Assembly (NCBI RefSeq): GCF_013373795.3
Contig: NZ_CP088022.1
Coordinates: forward strand, 7,936,001-8,000,000
DNA: 64,000 nucleotides
Reading direction: 5' to 3'
Origin: Bradyrhizobium quebecense
Lineage (GTDB): Bacteria; Pseudomonadota; Alphaproteobacteria; Rhizobiales; Xanthobacteraceae
Shown: piece by piece, positions 1-9,445 of the stretch
Position numbering within the stretch: position 1 is the stretch's first letter
Layout of the letters: every line of letters begins with the position of its first letter
The notes under the pieces: generated by a model
What the model was told of the DNA's origin: nothing
Database searches by the model: none
Seen by the model: only the letters and a program-made list of their open reading frames with translations
Translations under genes and position numbers: made by a program

Positions 1-3000
1 GCTGCACGCCGAGCATCGCAGTAGCCGCCCCGGTCGTGAGGCCATGAATATCGACCTGAAGGCTGGTCGCAGCCGTATCGCCGTCCCTGTCGGTTGCAGA
101 CACATCGAACAGCAGATCGGTGCTCGGGATGGTCGTCTTCTCGTTATAGGTGATGTTATTGACCGTGAAGGTGGCGTTTCCGCTTGCCGCGTGATCGTAG
201 TCGACCTGCACTTTATTGAAGGCCGTTCCGACATATAGCGTATAGGTCGTCGTCGTGCTGTCAAACTTGAAAGTATCCAGCAGCGAAGCGTCCGTCGTTT
301 CCTGCACGACGACGTTCGTGGTGCCGCCCGATGGCTTCGGTACATCGATGTTGAAGTCATGGACGTCGGCGTTGCCGTCCAGAACCTTGAAGATCACACT
401 TGCAGTGCCGTTACCCTGCCACTGAGTGAAGATGAAGCTGATCTGCGGCTGTTCCTGCGAAAATGCGAGGTTCAACTGCTCGGCAGGATCCATGCTCAGC
501 CCGGTATCGCCGACTGCGATGCCGTTGTTCGATGCCTTGACGTCGAGCGCCTGACCGCTGCTGCTCGACCCGGTGATCACGAGTTCTCCATCCGGAGCCG
601 TCAGCGACGGCGTGCCGCCGCCCGAGGCGCCGAACGTGGAGCCGGTCACGGTGACCTGCTTCAGCACGTCGACGCTCTCGAGATCAAAGGAATAGGTTCC
701 ATCGGGATTGATCATCAGCTTAAAATATGGATCGGCCAGCAGGCCGCCTGAATCCGCAAGGTAGGCGTCCAACTCGACACCTCCGCTCAACGCGTGAGTG
801 GAATAGTAGAACGTGTAGTCGTCGCCGTTTCCTGTGACGTGAACCGAGGTGATACCGCCGCCAAGGCTCGATGTGGCCAGATCGTATCCCGTGCTGCCGA
901 CTGCGCCGTTGTGGATGCCGACGAACATCGCGCCGTCACCATCCGCGCCGAAGTTGATATTGTAGGTACCGTTGACGATCTGATTGTCCTGACCGGAAAT
1001 GTCGGTATCCGGGAAGCCGCCAATTGTCGGCCCGTCGTCCGTGATGGTCAGTTGCTTGCCGAGGTCGAGGCTCGCGCTCTGGAAGTCGCCGTCCTTGTCG
1101 GTGATGGTCGCAACCAAGTGGACAGTCCCGGCGGCAAGCGCAACGCCTTCACCGGCATCGGGGCTGCTGCCGAGGGGCTGCGTTACCGCGCGGAATTCGG
1201 TGAAGGTCACGAGCCCGGTCGCCGGGTCGACTTCGATAGCAAACGCCAGCGTGCCGGTGGTCGAGCCGACATGGCCTTCGATGGTGTCGCCGTTCAGGAC
1301 CAGCACGTCGGCGAGACCGGTGTGCGAGTCGATCAAACCTGACAGGGTTCCGTCGCCGCCGGAAATCGTCAGCGCATAGCCGATCGACGCGCCATCCGCG
1401 CCTTGAACCGAAGTGAAGGCCGTTGAGAAGTCGGCTGATGTCATCGTCTGCGACGCATCCGGCGCGGAGCCCGCGACATTGTCGTCCAGCGTCGTCGCGG
1501 TCAGATGCGTCTCGCTCAGCGTCAGCGATGGCGTCCTGCCATTCGCAGTGATGCTCGGGCCATCGTCGGTAATGGTCAGCTGCGTGCCGAGGTCGAGGCT
1601 CGTGCTCTGGAAGTCGCCGTCCTTGTCGGTGATGGTCGCGACCAGGTTCACGAGCCCAGCGCCCAGCGTCACGCCTTCGCCGCTGTCCGGGCTGCTGCCG
1701 AGCGGCTGCTTCACCGCGCGATACTCGGTGAAGGTGACGAGCCCGGTCACCGGATCAATTGTAATTGTGAATGCCAGAGTGCCGTTGATCGCGCCGACAT
1801 GGCCCTCGATCGTGTTGCCGTTGAGAACCAGCAGGTCGGTGAGGCCAGTATGCGAATCCACCAGGCCCGACGCGGTGCCGCTGCCGCCGGTGATTGTGAG
1901 GGCGTAGTTGATGGTCGCGCCGTCGGCGCCTTGAACCGAGGTGAACGCGGTCGAGAAGTTGGTCGATGTCGTCGTCAGTGCCGCGTTCGGCACCGAGCCC
2001 GCGATATTGTCATCGAACACTGTTGCTGTCAGATGAGTCTCGCTCAACGACAGCGACGGCGTCGCGCCATTTGCCCTGATGCTCGGGCCGTCATCTGTGA
2101 TGGTCAGTTGCGTGCCGAGGTCGAGGCTCGCGCTCTGGAAGTCGCCGTCCTTGTCCGTGATCGTTGCAGTCAGGCCCACGATGCCGGCCGCAAGCGCCAC
2201 GCCTTCGCCGCCGTCCGGGCTGGTGCCGAACGGCTGCTTCACCGCCCGATACTCGGTGAAGGTCACAAGCCCCGTGGCCGGATCAATCGTGATGGTGAAC
2301 GCCAGCGTGCCATTGGTTGCGCCGACGTGGCCCTCGATCGTGTTGCCGTTGAGAACCAGCAGGTCGGCGAGGCCGGTGTGCGAGTCGATGAGGCCCGACG
2401 CCGTGCCGTCGCCGCTCGCGATCGCCAGCGCGTAGGCGATCGTCGCACCATCCGCGCCTTGAACCGAGGTGAACGCCGTCGAGAAGTTGGTCGACGTCGT
2501 CGTCTGCGCCGCATTCGGCACCGAGCCCGCGATGTTGTCGTCGAACACCGTCGCGGTCAGATGTGTTTCACTCAGTGACAGCGATGGCGTGGTGCCGTTG
2601 GCCCTGATGCTCGGGCCGTCGTCGGTCATCGTCAGTTGCGTGCCGAGATCCAGGCTCGCGCTCTGGAAGTTGCCGTCATTGTCGGTGATGGTCGCGACCA
2701 GGTTCACGAGCCCGGTGCCCAGCGCGATGCCTTCGCCGTTGTCCGGGCTGGTGCCAAGCGGCTGTTTCACCGCCCGATACTCGGTGAAGGTCACGAGTCC
2801 GGTTGCCGGATTGACCGTGATGGTGAACGCCAGTGCGCCGCTGGTTCCTCCGACATGCCCTTCGACGGTATTTCCATTCAGTACCAGCATATCGGCGAGG
2901 CCGGTATGCGAGTCGGTCAGCCCCGAAGCCGTTCCGTTGCCGCCGGTGATCGTCAGCGCGTAGCCGATGGTCGCGCCGTTTGCACCCTGAACTGAGCTGA

Positions 3001-6000
3001 AGGCCGTCGAGAAGTCGGCCGACGTCGTCGTCAGCCCCGCGTTCGGCGCCGACCCCGCGATGTTATCGTCGAACGCCGTTGCGGTCAGATGCGTCTCGCT
3101 CAACGTCAGCGAGGGCGTGGTGCCATTGGTGTTGATGCTCGGGCTATCGCCCGTGATCGTGAGCTGCGTGCCAAGATCGAGGCTCGCGTTCTGGAAGTCG
3201 CCGTCCTTGTCCGTGATGGTGGTAACCAGGTTTACGACTCCGGCGCACAGCGTGACGCCTTCTCCGCTGCCGTCGGCTGATTGCTTCACCGCGCGGTACT
3301 CGGTGAAGGTCACCTGACCCGTCACCGGATTGAGCACGACGCTGAACGCCAGGGTGCCCGTCGTCGTACCGACATGGCCTTCGATGGTGTTGCCATTCAG
3401 AACCAGCACGTCGGCGAGGCCGGTATGCGAGTCGATCAAGCCTGACGCTGTGCCGTTTCCGCCCGTGATCGTCAGCGCGTAGCGGATTGTCGCTCCGTCC
3501 GCGCCCTGGATCGAGGTGAATGCCGTCGAAAAATCAGCTGACGTCGTCGTCAGCGTCAGGTCCGGTGCCGAGCCCGCGATATTATCGTCCAGCGGCGTTG
3601 CGGTCAGGTGCGATTCACTCAGCGTCAGCGATGGCGCGGTTCCGTTGGTCTTGATCGTCGGGCCGTCGTCGCTGATGCTCAGCCTGCTGCCGAGGTCGAG
3701 GCGCGCGCTCTGAAAGTCGCCGTCATTGTCGGTGATGGTTGCTATCAGGCTGACGATTCCGGCAGTCAGCGACACGGCCTCGCCGCCGTCGGGATCTGTA
3801 CCGAATGGCTGGGACACCGCGCGGTAGTCGGTGAAGGTCACGCGCCCGGTGGCGGGATCAAGCGTGATGGTGAACGCCAGGGTGCCGCCGGTCGTGCCGA
3901 CATGGCCTTCGATGGTGTTGCCGTTCAGAACCAGCACGTCGGCGAGGCCGGTGTGCGAGTCGGTCAGCCCCGAGGCCGTGCCGTTGCCGCCGGCGATCGC
4001 CAACGCATAGCGGATCGTCGCACCATCCGCGCCTTGAACCGGGCTGAACGCCGCCGAGAAATCGGCTGAGGTCGTCATCAGCGCCGCGTCCGGTGCGGAG
4101 CCGGCGATGTTGTCATCGAGCGCCGTTGGCGTCAGATGCGTCTCACTCAAAGTCAGCGACGGAATCGTTTGGTTCGTCCGGATGCTCGGGCCGTCGTCGG
4201 TGATGGTCAACCGGCTGCCGAGATCGAGGGTCACGAACTGAAGTTCGCCGGCGTCGTTGGTGACGATCGCGTACAGGGTCACGGCTCCGGTCGCGAGTGC
4301 CGCGCCTTCTCCGGTGTCCGGGCTGGTGCCGAGCGGCTGCTTTACCGCGCGGTATTCGGTGAAAGTCACGCGCCCCGTCACCGGATCGAGCGCGATGGTG
4401 AAAGCCAGCGTACCGTCGATCGCGCCGACGCGGCCTTCGATGGTGGTGCCGTTCAATACCAGCAGGTCGGCCAGGCCGGTATGCGAGTCGATCAGGCCAG
4501 AAGCGGCGCCGTTACCGCCGGCGATCGTCATTTCATAGCTGACCGTCGTGCCGCTCAAGCCATTTGCGGTGTTGAAAGCAGCCGAGAAGTCGGCCGAAAT
4601 CGTCGTCAACGCCGCGTTCGGCGCCGAGCCGGCGATGTTGTCGCCCAGCGCCGTTGCCGTCAGATGTGTCTCGCTCAGCGTCAGCGACGGCGCCGTTCCG
4701 GCCCCGATCAGCGGGCCGTGGATGGTGATCGTGATGATCTCGGGGGTACCGCCGATCGTGGTCACCGTGAAACTGTCGGTCAGGACATCGCCGACCTTGA
4801 GGCCCTGGATGGTGCTGTTGGCGATGTCGAGCGTGTAGGTCCACGCGCCGGCCGTCGTGATCGTGAACGAGCCATAGCCGCCCGCGCTCGCCGTCGGCGT
4901 GGCGACCGCCGTGAAGGTGTTGGCAGGATCGTCGACATCGGTGTCGGTGAGCATGCCGGTCGCGATGAACAGGCCCGGCGAGGTTCCGCTGACGCCCGCC
5001 ACGCCGACGACCGAGCCGCTTGTGACGCCGGAAATGATGGAAGCGTCGTCGACACCGATAATGGTGATGTTGAAGCTTTCACTGGTCGAGAGCGAACCGT
5101 CGGTTACCGTGATGATGAAGCTCTGGATCGCGTTGACCTTCAGGGCGTTGATCGCATTATTGTTCGGAACGAAGGTATAGGCACCGGACGAGCTGTTGAG
5201 ATAGAGCGTGCCGAATGCTCCGACGCTCGAGATGTTGTAGGTCCTCTGACCCAGCACCGTGTTGCCGGCAACGCCGCCGCTGACGCCGAAGGTCAGCGCG
5301 CCGTCGAAACTGATGGCGGAGAAGGTGCCGCTTGCCACATTGAATTTGTCAAACGCAGGGGTATCGTCTTCAGTCGGCGCTGCTCCGAGGTTCAGTATCG
5401 GCGCTCTCGGCGGTGGGGTGAGGAACACGATGAACGGGAGGACGGTCTGCGGTAGCGGCCCGAGCTGATTTGGCACCAGCGGCGGGTCTGGCTCGGAAAA
5501 ATTGATCGGCTGCAGCAGCGACGACCCATCCTGGGTGGGCATGCCGGACCCTTTGGCCCAGATTCCTTTCGCGTAGTTGCCAAGCGTCTGCTGCTGGGCG
5601 TCCCGCAACTCCTCCATGTGAGCAGGGCTGTTCGTGACCTGGTTCACCCCGACCGACGACCCTCTGGGGCTCAAGATGATCGTCACGCCGGGATCGTCGA
5701 CGACGATGTGTCTGGGGATCGCCTCCTTGGTCACCAACTCGAACACACCGTGGTGGAGGTCCTTGTAGTTGATGGTGTCGTCATCCAGGAACGTGACGTT
5801 CGGCTCCGCAGCCCGCGCGTTCTCCAGGAGCGAGAACGTCAGCGCCGCGAATGTGAGCATGCCGAGGCCGCTGGCCCGAACGGGGCCAACAGGCGTGTCC
5901 GCGGTGAGGACGGCTGACCCTGTCAGCCGGCTACCGATGATGCGGAAGATGCTTCTGGCTTTTGCGAACAGACCCGGCGCGCTGGCTGAGTCATGGGCCA

Positions 6001-6277
6001 AATTCCGGGCCAGGTCGCCCAGCTCGAGCCGGGTGCCGGTCGGCAGGTTGAGCACTGTGCCATCGATCAGGCGGATTTCGACCCGCCCGCCGGCTGCGAT
6101 CTCGATGACGTCTCCCTGGCAAACGGGATCGCCGGCCACGGCTTGAAGGGCGATGCCGCGCGCACGCGCAATGGTGCCGCAGCCGAACGCCGTATGAACA
6201 ACGCCTACCACTCGAGGCAGCTGGCCTGAAACGGCCGAGCTCGCGCCCCCGAATGCTACGCCGGACGCAACTAACAT
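1..6277 (-). CDS. Giant secreted repeat protein / RTX-type adhesin (C-terminus outside window)
   Basis: Reading leftwards from an ATG at 6277, the frame stays open to the window edge, about 2,092 residues with no stop. Residues ~25-75 look like a FecR-type domain (a 'GDPVCQGDVIEIAAGGRVEIRL' style hairpin followed by DGTVLNLPTGTRLEL). A hydrophobic stretch and a proline-rich linker follow (~residues 150-300), then a cadherin/VCBS-like segment with TGxLTDTDVDDPANTFTAV (~residues 440-480). Seven DUF5801-like repeats come next, each opening with a PSLTLSETHLTAT motif. The last ~340 residues in view are a different beta-rich, Ser/Thr/Gly-rich region. Large Asp/Gly-rich beta proteins of this kind are known type I secretion substrates used as adhesins. 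Calcium-binding RTX repeats and the secretion signal would lie beyond the left edge, so the T1SS role is inferred. It diverges from a secreted FecR-domain gene, and both products share the FecR-like fold. No clear ribosome-binding site is seen before the chosen ATG, so the exact start is uncertain. Confidence 0.85.
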   Translation of the reverse strand, partial: MLVASGVAFGGASSAVSGQLPRVVGVVHTAFGCGTIARARGIALQAVAGDPVCQGDVIEIAAGGRVEIRLIDGTVLNLPTGTRLELGDLARNLAHDSASAPGLFAKARSIFRIIGSRLTGSAVLTADTPVGPVRASGLGMLTFAALTFSLLENARAAEPNVTFLDDDTINYKDLHHGVFELVTKEAIPRHIVVDDPGVTIILSPRGSSVGVNQVTNSPAHMEELRDAQQQTLGNYAKGIWAKGSGMPTQDGSSLLQPINFSEPDPPLVPNQLGPLPQTVLPFIVFLTPPPRAPILNLGAAPTEDDTPAFDKFNVASGTFSAISFDGALTFGVSGGVAGNTVLGQRTYNISSVGAFGTLYLNSSSGAYTFVPNNNAINALKVNAIQSFIITVTDGSLSTSESFNITIIGVDDASIISGVTSGSVVGVAGVSGTSPGLFIATGMLTDTDVDDPANTFTAVATPTASAGGYGSFTITTAGAWTYTLDIANSTIQGLKVGDVLTDSFTVTTIGGTPEIITITIHGPLIGAGTAPSLTLSETHLTATALGDNIAGSAPNAALTTISADFSAAFNTANGLSGTTVSYEMTIAGGNGAASGLIDSHTGLADLLVLNGTTIEGRVGAIDGTLAFTIALDPVTGRVTFTEYRAVKQPLGTSPDTGEGAALATGAVTLYAIVTNDAGELQFVTLDLGSRLTITDDGPSIRTNQTIPSLTLSETHLTPTALDDNIAGSAPDAALMTTSADFSAAFSPVQGADGATIRYALAIAGGNGTASGLTDSHTGLADVLVLNGNTIEGHVGTTGGTLAFTITLDPATGRVTFTDYRAVSQPFGTDPDGGEAVSLTAGIVSLIATITDNDGDFQSARLDLGSRLSISDDGPTIKTNGTAPSLTLSESHLTATPLDDNIAGSAPDLTLTTTSADFSTAFTSIQGADGATIRYALTITGGNGTASGLIDSHTGLADVLVLNGNTIEGHVGTTTGTLAFSVVLNPVTGQVTFTEYRAVKQSADGSGEGVTLCAGVVNLVTTITDKDGDFQNASLDLGTQLTITGDSPSINTNGTTPSLTLSETHLTATAFDDNIAGSAPNAGLTTTSADFSTAFSSVQGANGATIGYALTITGGNGTASGLTDSHTGLADMLVLNGNTVEGHVGGTSGALAFTITVNPATGLVTFTEYRAVKQPLGTSPDNGEGIALGTGLVNLVATITDNDGNFQSASLDLGTQLTMTDDGPSIRANGTTPSLSLSETHLTATVFDDNIAGSVPNAAQTTTSTNFSTAFTSVQGADGATIAYALAIASGDGTASGLIDSHTGLADLLVLNGNTIEGHVGATNGTLAFTITIDPATGLVTFTEYRAVKQPFGTSPDGGEGVALAAGIVGLTATITDKDGDFQSASLDLGTQLTITDDGPSIRANGATPSLSLSETHLTATVFDDNIAGSVPNAALTTTSTNFSTAFTSVQGADGATINYALTITGGSGTASGLVDSHTGLTDLLVLNGNTIEGHVGAINGTLAFTITIDPVTGLVTFTEYRAVKQPLGSSPDSGEGVTLGAGLVNLVATITDKDGDFQSTSLDLGTQLTITDDGPSITANGRTPSLTLSETHLTATTLDDNVAGSAPDASQTMTSADFSTAFTSVQGADGASIGYALTISGGDGTLSGLIDSHTGLADVLVLNGDTIEGHVGSTTGTLAFAIEVDPATGLVTFTEFRAVTQPLGSSPDAGEGVALAAGTVHLVATITDKDGDFQSASLDLGKQLTITDDGPTIGGFPDTDISGQDNQIVNGTYNINFGADGDGAMFVGIHNGAVGSTGYDLATSSLGGGITSVHVTGNGDDYTFYYSTHALSGGVELDAYLADSGGLLADPYFKLMINPDGTYSFDLESVDVLKQVTVTGSTFGASGGGTPSLTAPDGELVITGSSSSGQALDVKASNNGIAVGDTGLSMDPAEQLNLAFSQEQPQISFIFTQWQGNGTASVIFKVLDGNADVHDFNIDVPKPSGGTTNVVVQETTDASLLDTFKFDSTTTTYTLYVGTAFNKVQVDYDHAASGNATFTVNNITYNEKTTIPSTDLLFDVSATDRDGDTAATSLQVDIHGLTTGAATAMLGVQ
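1030..4700 (-). repeat. Seven tandem ~525-bp coding repeats (DUF5801-like)
   Basis: Within the giant adhesin a unit of about 525-540 bp recurs seven times. The motif encoding SLTLSETHLTAT lies near 4690, 4150, 3625, 3100, 2570, 2045 and 1515. Each unit encodes, in order: DDNIAGSAP, a conserved AFxxxxGADGATIxYAL strand, SGLxDSHTGLADxLVLNGNTIEGxVG, LAFTITLDPxTGxVTFTxYRAV, and a closing DFQSAxLDLGSRLxIxDDGP. Adjacent copies are very similar at DNA level, so copy number may vary by recombination and assembly from short reads would be difficult here. Confidence 0.85.
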
Positions 6278-6687
6278 TGGCTTTTCGCCTGCTGAACGGC
6301 TCAAGCGGAGCGTGGTGCCGCAGTTCTCTTGATCTGGCTTGCGCTCGCCGCGAAGGGAAAAGTCCCCGCACCGGCAGCCATAGGCTTGCCCGCCGAAACG
6401 TTCTGATTGAAACTAAATTCGGTAGTGAAAATAGGCTTCCAGTACGGCGGGGAGCCATCGCGGAAAAGACAGAACTGCTGTCTATTATCGCGAGTGCAGC
6501 CCCACTAAATTTAGTGTATATTTACCGAGTAGATTGTCCACATATTAATTTTTATTCGAGCTGCGTCAGGCCCTTAGGCCTGTTTGCAGCAACTCGTTTG
6601 GCACTCAAGGTCCTGCGGTCTCGGCCCGGCGGTCCACGTCTCCATCGCGCCGCGACACGACAAGGTCTTCTCGAAAGGGAGGGGATC
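6278..6687. promoter_or_regulatory. AT-rich divergent control region with a 14-bp palindrome
   Basis: This 410-bp gap separates the start of the minus-strand adhesin from the plus-strand FecR gene. Around 6400-6560 the composition drops to clearly AT-rich, unlike the surrounding coding DNA. It contains a perfect palindrome CACTAAATTTAGTG at 6503-6516, a plausible operator or AT-rich regulator site. No convincing gene is seen here on either strand. Confidence 0.45.
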
Positions 6688-7344
6688 GTGCGTATCCGTT
6701 TCATTGTTCAATTTCTCGCTGGCATCGTTTTCACGCTCGTCACATTGACGTCTGGCCCGGTGCAAGCGCAGACCGAGCCGGCCCAACCCGCGGTTCAGAA
6801 CTCCACAGCGAACTTCATCGGGAAGGTCGTGGCAGCCACCGGTGCGGTCACGATCGAACATCCGAGCGCGGTTGTCGTTCAGGCCGCGCTGTCTGATCAA
6901 TTGCCCCGGGCGAAGGTCGGCGACTCCGTCTATATGGGCGACGTGGTGCAGACCGGAGCCGATGGACGGGTCGCGATCAACTTCACTGACGGCACCTCGT
7001 TCAATCTGTCGAGCAACGCCAAGATGACGATGACTGAGTTTGTGTACGACCCCAACGGCAAGTCGAATTCGACCTTGTTCAAATTGGCCAATGGCACGTT
7101 CACCTTCGTTGCCGGCAATATCGCGAAGACCGGCGACATGAAGATCGACACTCCCGCCGCGACGATGGGAATTCGAGGCACCACGCCGCGCATCGAGATC
7201 TCCGACGATGGTACGGTCAGGTTCGCGACGCTCGTCGAAGAGGGCAAGAGCAAGCTCCTGAGGAAGCCCGCGACACGTGTGACGCCGCAACGCGAGCAAA
7301 ATATCTATCAAAAGTTCAACCCGCACATCTGTCGAGGATGCTAG
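6688..7344 (+). CDS. Secreted FecR-domain protein
   Basis: The 218-residue product starts at GTG 6688, chosen because a purine-rich GGGAGGGG lies just upstream and a clean signal peptide follows (basic MRIRF, hydrophobic core to ~residue 26, cleavage near VQA-Q). The mature part is a FecR-type domain: GKVVAATGAVTIEHP, then GDSVYMGDVVQTGADGRVAI, DGTSFNLSSNAKMTM and a final PAATMGIRGTTPRIEI block. This family is a periplasmic beta-helical sensor fold, and in many alphaproteobacteria such lone FecR proteins sit beside genes for large secreted repeat proteins, as here. The tail ends with a short Cys-containing segment (HICRGC) that looks degenerate. The role is inferred only from the neighbour. 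Confidence 0.75.
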   Translation: MRIRFIVQFLAGIVFTLVTLTSGPVQAQTEPAQPAVQNSTANFIGKVVAATGAVTIEHPSAVVVQAALSDQLPRAKVGDSVYMGDVVQTGADGRVAINFTDGTSFNLSSNAKMTMTEFVYDPNGKSNSTLFKLANGTFTFVAGNIAKTGDMKIDTPAATMGIRGTTPRIEISDDGTVRFATLVEEGKSKLLRKPATRVTPQREQNIYQKFNPHICRGC

Positions 7345-7417
7345 GCGAGCACGCGTCGGTCTTGAGTGGTCACTCGCGGAGATCTGCGACTGCGCGTCGT
7401 CAAAACCGGAGCCCGAC

Positions 7418-8284
7418 ATGAAGCCTCGTGCAGGTACCGGTGCGAGTGGTGGCCTGACGGCGGTCTTCATCCTGCTGTTGCTGGCATCGCCAGCGGTCGC
7501 GCAAAGCCCAAAGCCGAAGGGCGGTTATCTCGGGGACATCGGATTGTGCAGCGGCCTCACCCATACGCCCGTCGACGCTCGCATCGACGCGTGCACGACC
7601 CTGATCGACGCGGGGCAGGACATGACGCCTGCCGGCCTTGCGATCGCCTACAACAACCGCGGCAACGCCTATGCTGCCAAGGGAGACTACGATCGCGCCA
7701 TCGGGGATTTTGATCGATCGATCGAGCTCAATCCTACCTACACCAAGCCGTTCAACAACCGCGGCGTGGCTTACTTCAAGAAGCGCGACTACGATCGCGC
7801 GACCGAGGCTTTGGATCAGGCCATCAAGCTCAACCCGAACTACGGCGAGGCCTTTGCCAACCGCGCGCGCGTCTTTCTGAGGAAAAATGACTATGCCCGC
7901 GCGGCGCAGGATTACGATCAGGCGATCCGCCTCGAGCCGAACCTAGATGGCGTGTGGAATGGACGCTGCTGGAGCCGGGCCATCCTCGGCGCGCTGCAAG
8001 CGGCGCTGGAGGATTGCAACAAGGCCCTTCAATCGGGGCCGACCAACGCCGCGACCTACGATTCGCGTGGCCTGATCTACCTGAAGACGGGCGAGCTTGG
8101 CGCGGCGATCGACGACTATAGCTCCGCACTTCGCATCGATCCGAAACTGGCCAGCGCGCTCTACGGCCGCGGGCTGGCCAAGCTGAAACGGGGCGACAAG
8201 GCTGGCGGCAACACCGACATGGCGGCCGCCAAAGCGCTTCAGGGCAGCATCGGCGACGACTTCACACGTTACGGCGTGCAATAG
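7418..8284 (+). CDS. Periplasmic/secreted TPR protein
   Basis: A 288-residue protein with an N-terminal signal peptide (hydrophobic core at ~residues 15-28, ending VAQS) and a tandem array of tetratricopeptide repeats from ~residue 65 to 280. Typical TPR signatures are visible: AIAYNNRGNAYAAKGDYDRA, KPFNNRGVAYFKKRDYDRA, GEAFANRARVFLRKNDYARA, then ATYDSRGLIYLKTGELGAA and SALYGRGLAKLKRGDKAGG. TPR arrays bind peptides or partner proteins, and no enzymatic motif is present. The gene begins 73 bp after the FecR gene on the same strand, so the two may be co-transcribed. A palindromic intergenic repeat that could act as terminator follows immediately. The partner is unknown; an accessory role to the divergent adhesin is speculation. 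Confidence 0.75.
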   Translation: MKPRAGTGASGGLTAVFILLLLASPAVAQSPKPKGGYLGDIGLCSGLTHTPVDARIDACTTLIDAGQDMTPAGLAIAYNNRGNAYAAKGDYDRAIGDFDRSIELNPTYTKPFNNRGVAYFKKRDYDRATEALDQAIKLNPNYGEAFANRARVFLRKNDYARAAQDYDQAIRLEPNLDGVWNGRCWSRAILGALQAALEDCNKALQSGPTNAATYDSRGLIYLKTGELGAAIDDYSSALRIDPKLASALYGRGLAKLKRGDKAGGNTDMAAAKALQGSIGDDFTRYGVQ

Positions 8285-8386
8285 AGCATGATCCGGAAAA
8301 GTGTGGAGCGGTTTTCCGAAAAGATCATGCTGAAAACAAAGAGCTAGAGCGGGATGATGACTCGAAGAAAAGTCATCGCGCTCTAG
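8283..8386. repeat. Intergenic palindromic repeat (double hairpin)
   Basis: The sequence opens GAGCATGATCCGGAAAAG and returns as AAAAGATCATGC, forming one hairpin. A second hairpin pairs CTAGAGCG with CGCTCTAG around 8344-8386. A related element with the same GGAAAAGTGG-AAACCGGTTTTC core lies at 62004-62073. Such elements are dispersed through Bradyrhizobium-type genomes. Here it directly follows the TPR gene and may terminate its transcript. Confidence 0.7.
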
Positions 8387-8404
8387 ACACGCATGGCCGA
8401 CGCG

Positions 8405-8426
8405 GGCCACCGCAAGGACGGTGGCC
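8405..8426 (-). terminator. Hairpin, likely original terminator of the efflux operon
   Basis: A perfect 8-bp stem (GGCCACCG / CGGTGGCC) with a 6-nt loop. If the IS630 element is removed at its TA target, this hairpin falls about 20-40 bp after the stop codon of the HlyD gene, the right place for a terminator of that minus-strand operon. No strong T-run is present. Confidence 0.45.
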
Positions 8427-8441
8427 GGCTTGATGCCGTCG

Positions 8442-8457
8442 CTAGAGCATTTTCTGA
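8442..8457. repeat. Left terminal inverted repeat of the IS630 element
   Basis: CTAGAGCATTTTCTGA, with TA at 8443-8444 as one copy of the target duplication. It differs from the right end by two adjacent bases. Confidence 0.75.
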
Positions 8458-8583
8458 CCTGGCGGAATCGGAAGGGATTGAACTAAGCCGCTGCCGCGGC
8501 GTAGGGGGCAAGGTGGCATAGATCGCCTCCTGGCTGAGAGGATGTGGGTGTTGGAGCCCACCCCCTCAGACAGGAGTATCGAG

Positions 8584-9445
8584 ATGGCCGATTTGAGCCC
8601 TCTTCGCCGCCGCATGATCGAAGACATGACCGTCCGCAATCTGTCGCCGGCGACGCAAAGATCCTACATCAGCGCGGTTTCGAAGTTCAGCCGCTATTTT
8701 GGCCGATCGCCTGACCGGTTAGAGCTGGAAGACGTCCGCGCCTTCCAGGTGCATTTGGTCTCGACCGGCATCTCATGGCCGGCGCTGAACCAGATCGTCT
8801 GTGCGCTACGGTTTTTCTACGGCGTCACGCTCGGCGAGGCGCTCATCCCAGAGCGCATTCCCTATGCGCGAGAACCGCGCAAGCTGCCGGTCGTTCTCAG
8901 CGCCGACGAAGTGGTTCAGTTTCTTGAAGCGGTATCGAGCCTGAAGAGCCGCGCCGCGCTCACCACCGCCTATGCGGCCGGGCTCAGGGCCTCGGAGGTT
9001 GCGGGACTGCGGATCGAAGACATCGACAGCGCCCGCGGCGTCATCCAGGTGCGCCACGGCAAGGGCGCGAAGGATCGCAACGTGATGCTGTCGCCCCAGC
9101 TGCTGGGCATCCTGCGCACCTACTGGCGGCTCGCCCGGCCGCGGCTTTATCTGTTCCCTGGTCGTGACGAAGATCATCCGATCGATCAGACCGTGCTGCA
9201 TGCCGCCTGCCGGTCGGCGGTGAAGGCTGCGGGCCTGACCAAGCAGCGTCACGCTGCACACGCTGCGCCACAGCTTCGCGACACATCTTCTCGAGAACGG
9301 AACCGATATCCGGATCATCCAGGTCTTGCTCGGGCACAATAATTTGTCGTCGACAGCGCGCTACACGCAGGTCGCCACCGATACGATCCGAGCGACGCAG
9401 AGCCCGCTCGATCGCCTGTCGCTGGAGGTGACGCCACCTGGATGA
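8584..9445 (+). pseudogene. Tyrosine recombinase (integrase) of the IS91 unit, frameshifted
   Basis: From ATG 8584 the protein has an N-terminal SAM-like DNA-binding domain (NLSPATQRSYISAVSKFSRYF) and a catalytic domain with the first active-site Arg in TAYAAGLRASEVAGL and the Lys in HGKGAKDRNV. Near 9243-9250 the reading frame is broken. The C-terminal [15 protein letters not shown] and [15 protein letters not shown] motifs, which hold the remaining catalytic residues and the nucleophile Tyr, continue in the next frame to a TGA at 9443-9445. One extra base in 'AAGCAGCGTCACGC' accounts for the break. The repaired gene would overlap the transposase start by ATGA, showing they were translationally coupled. 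As it stands the recombinase lacks its catalytic C-terminus. Confidence 0.8.

Noticed and set aside
1505..5455. Long plus-strand ORFs (e.g. 1505-2578 and 4136-5455, Arg/Ala-rich) opposite the adhesin
   Set aside because: They are antisense to the seven-repeat minus-strand coding frame, lack recognisable domains and show biased composition typical of GC-rich shadow frames.
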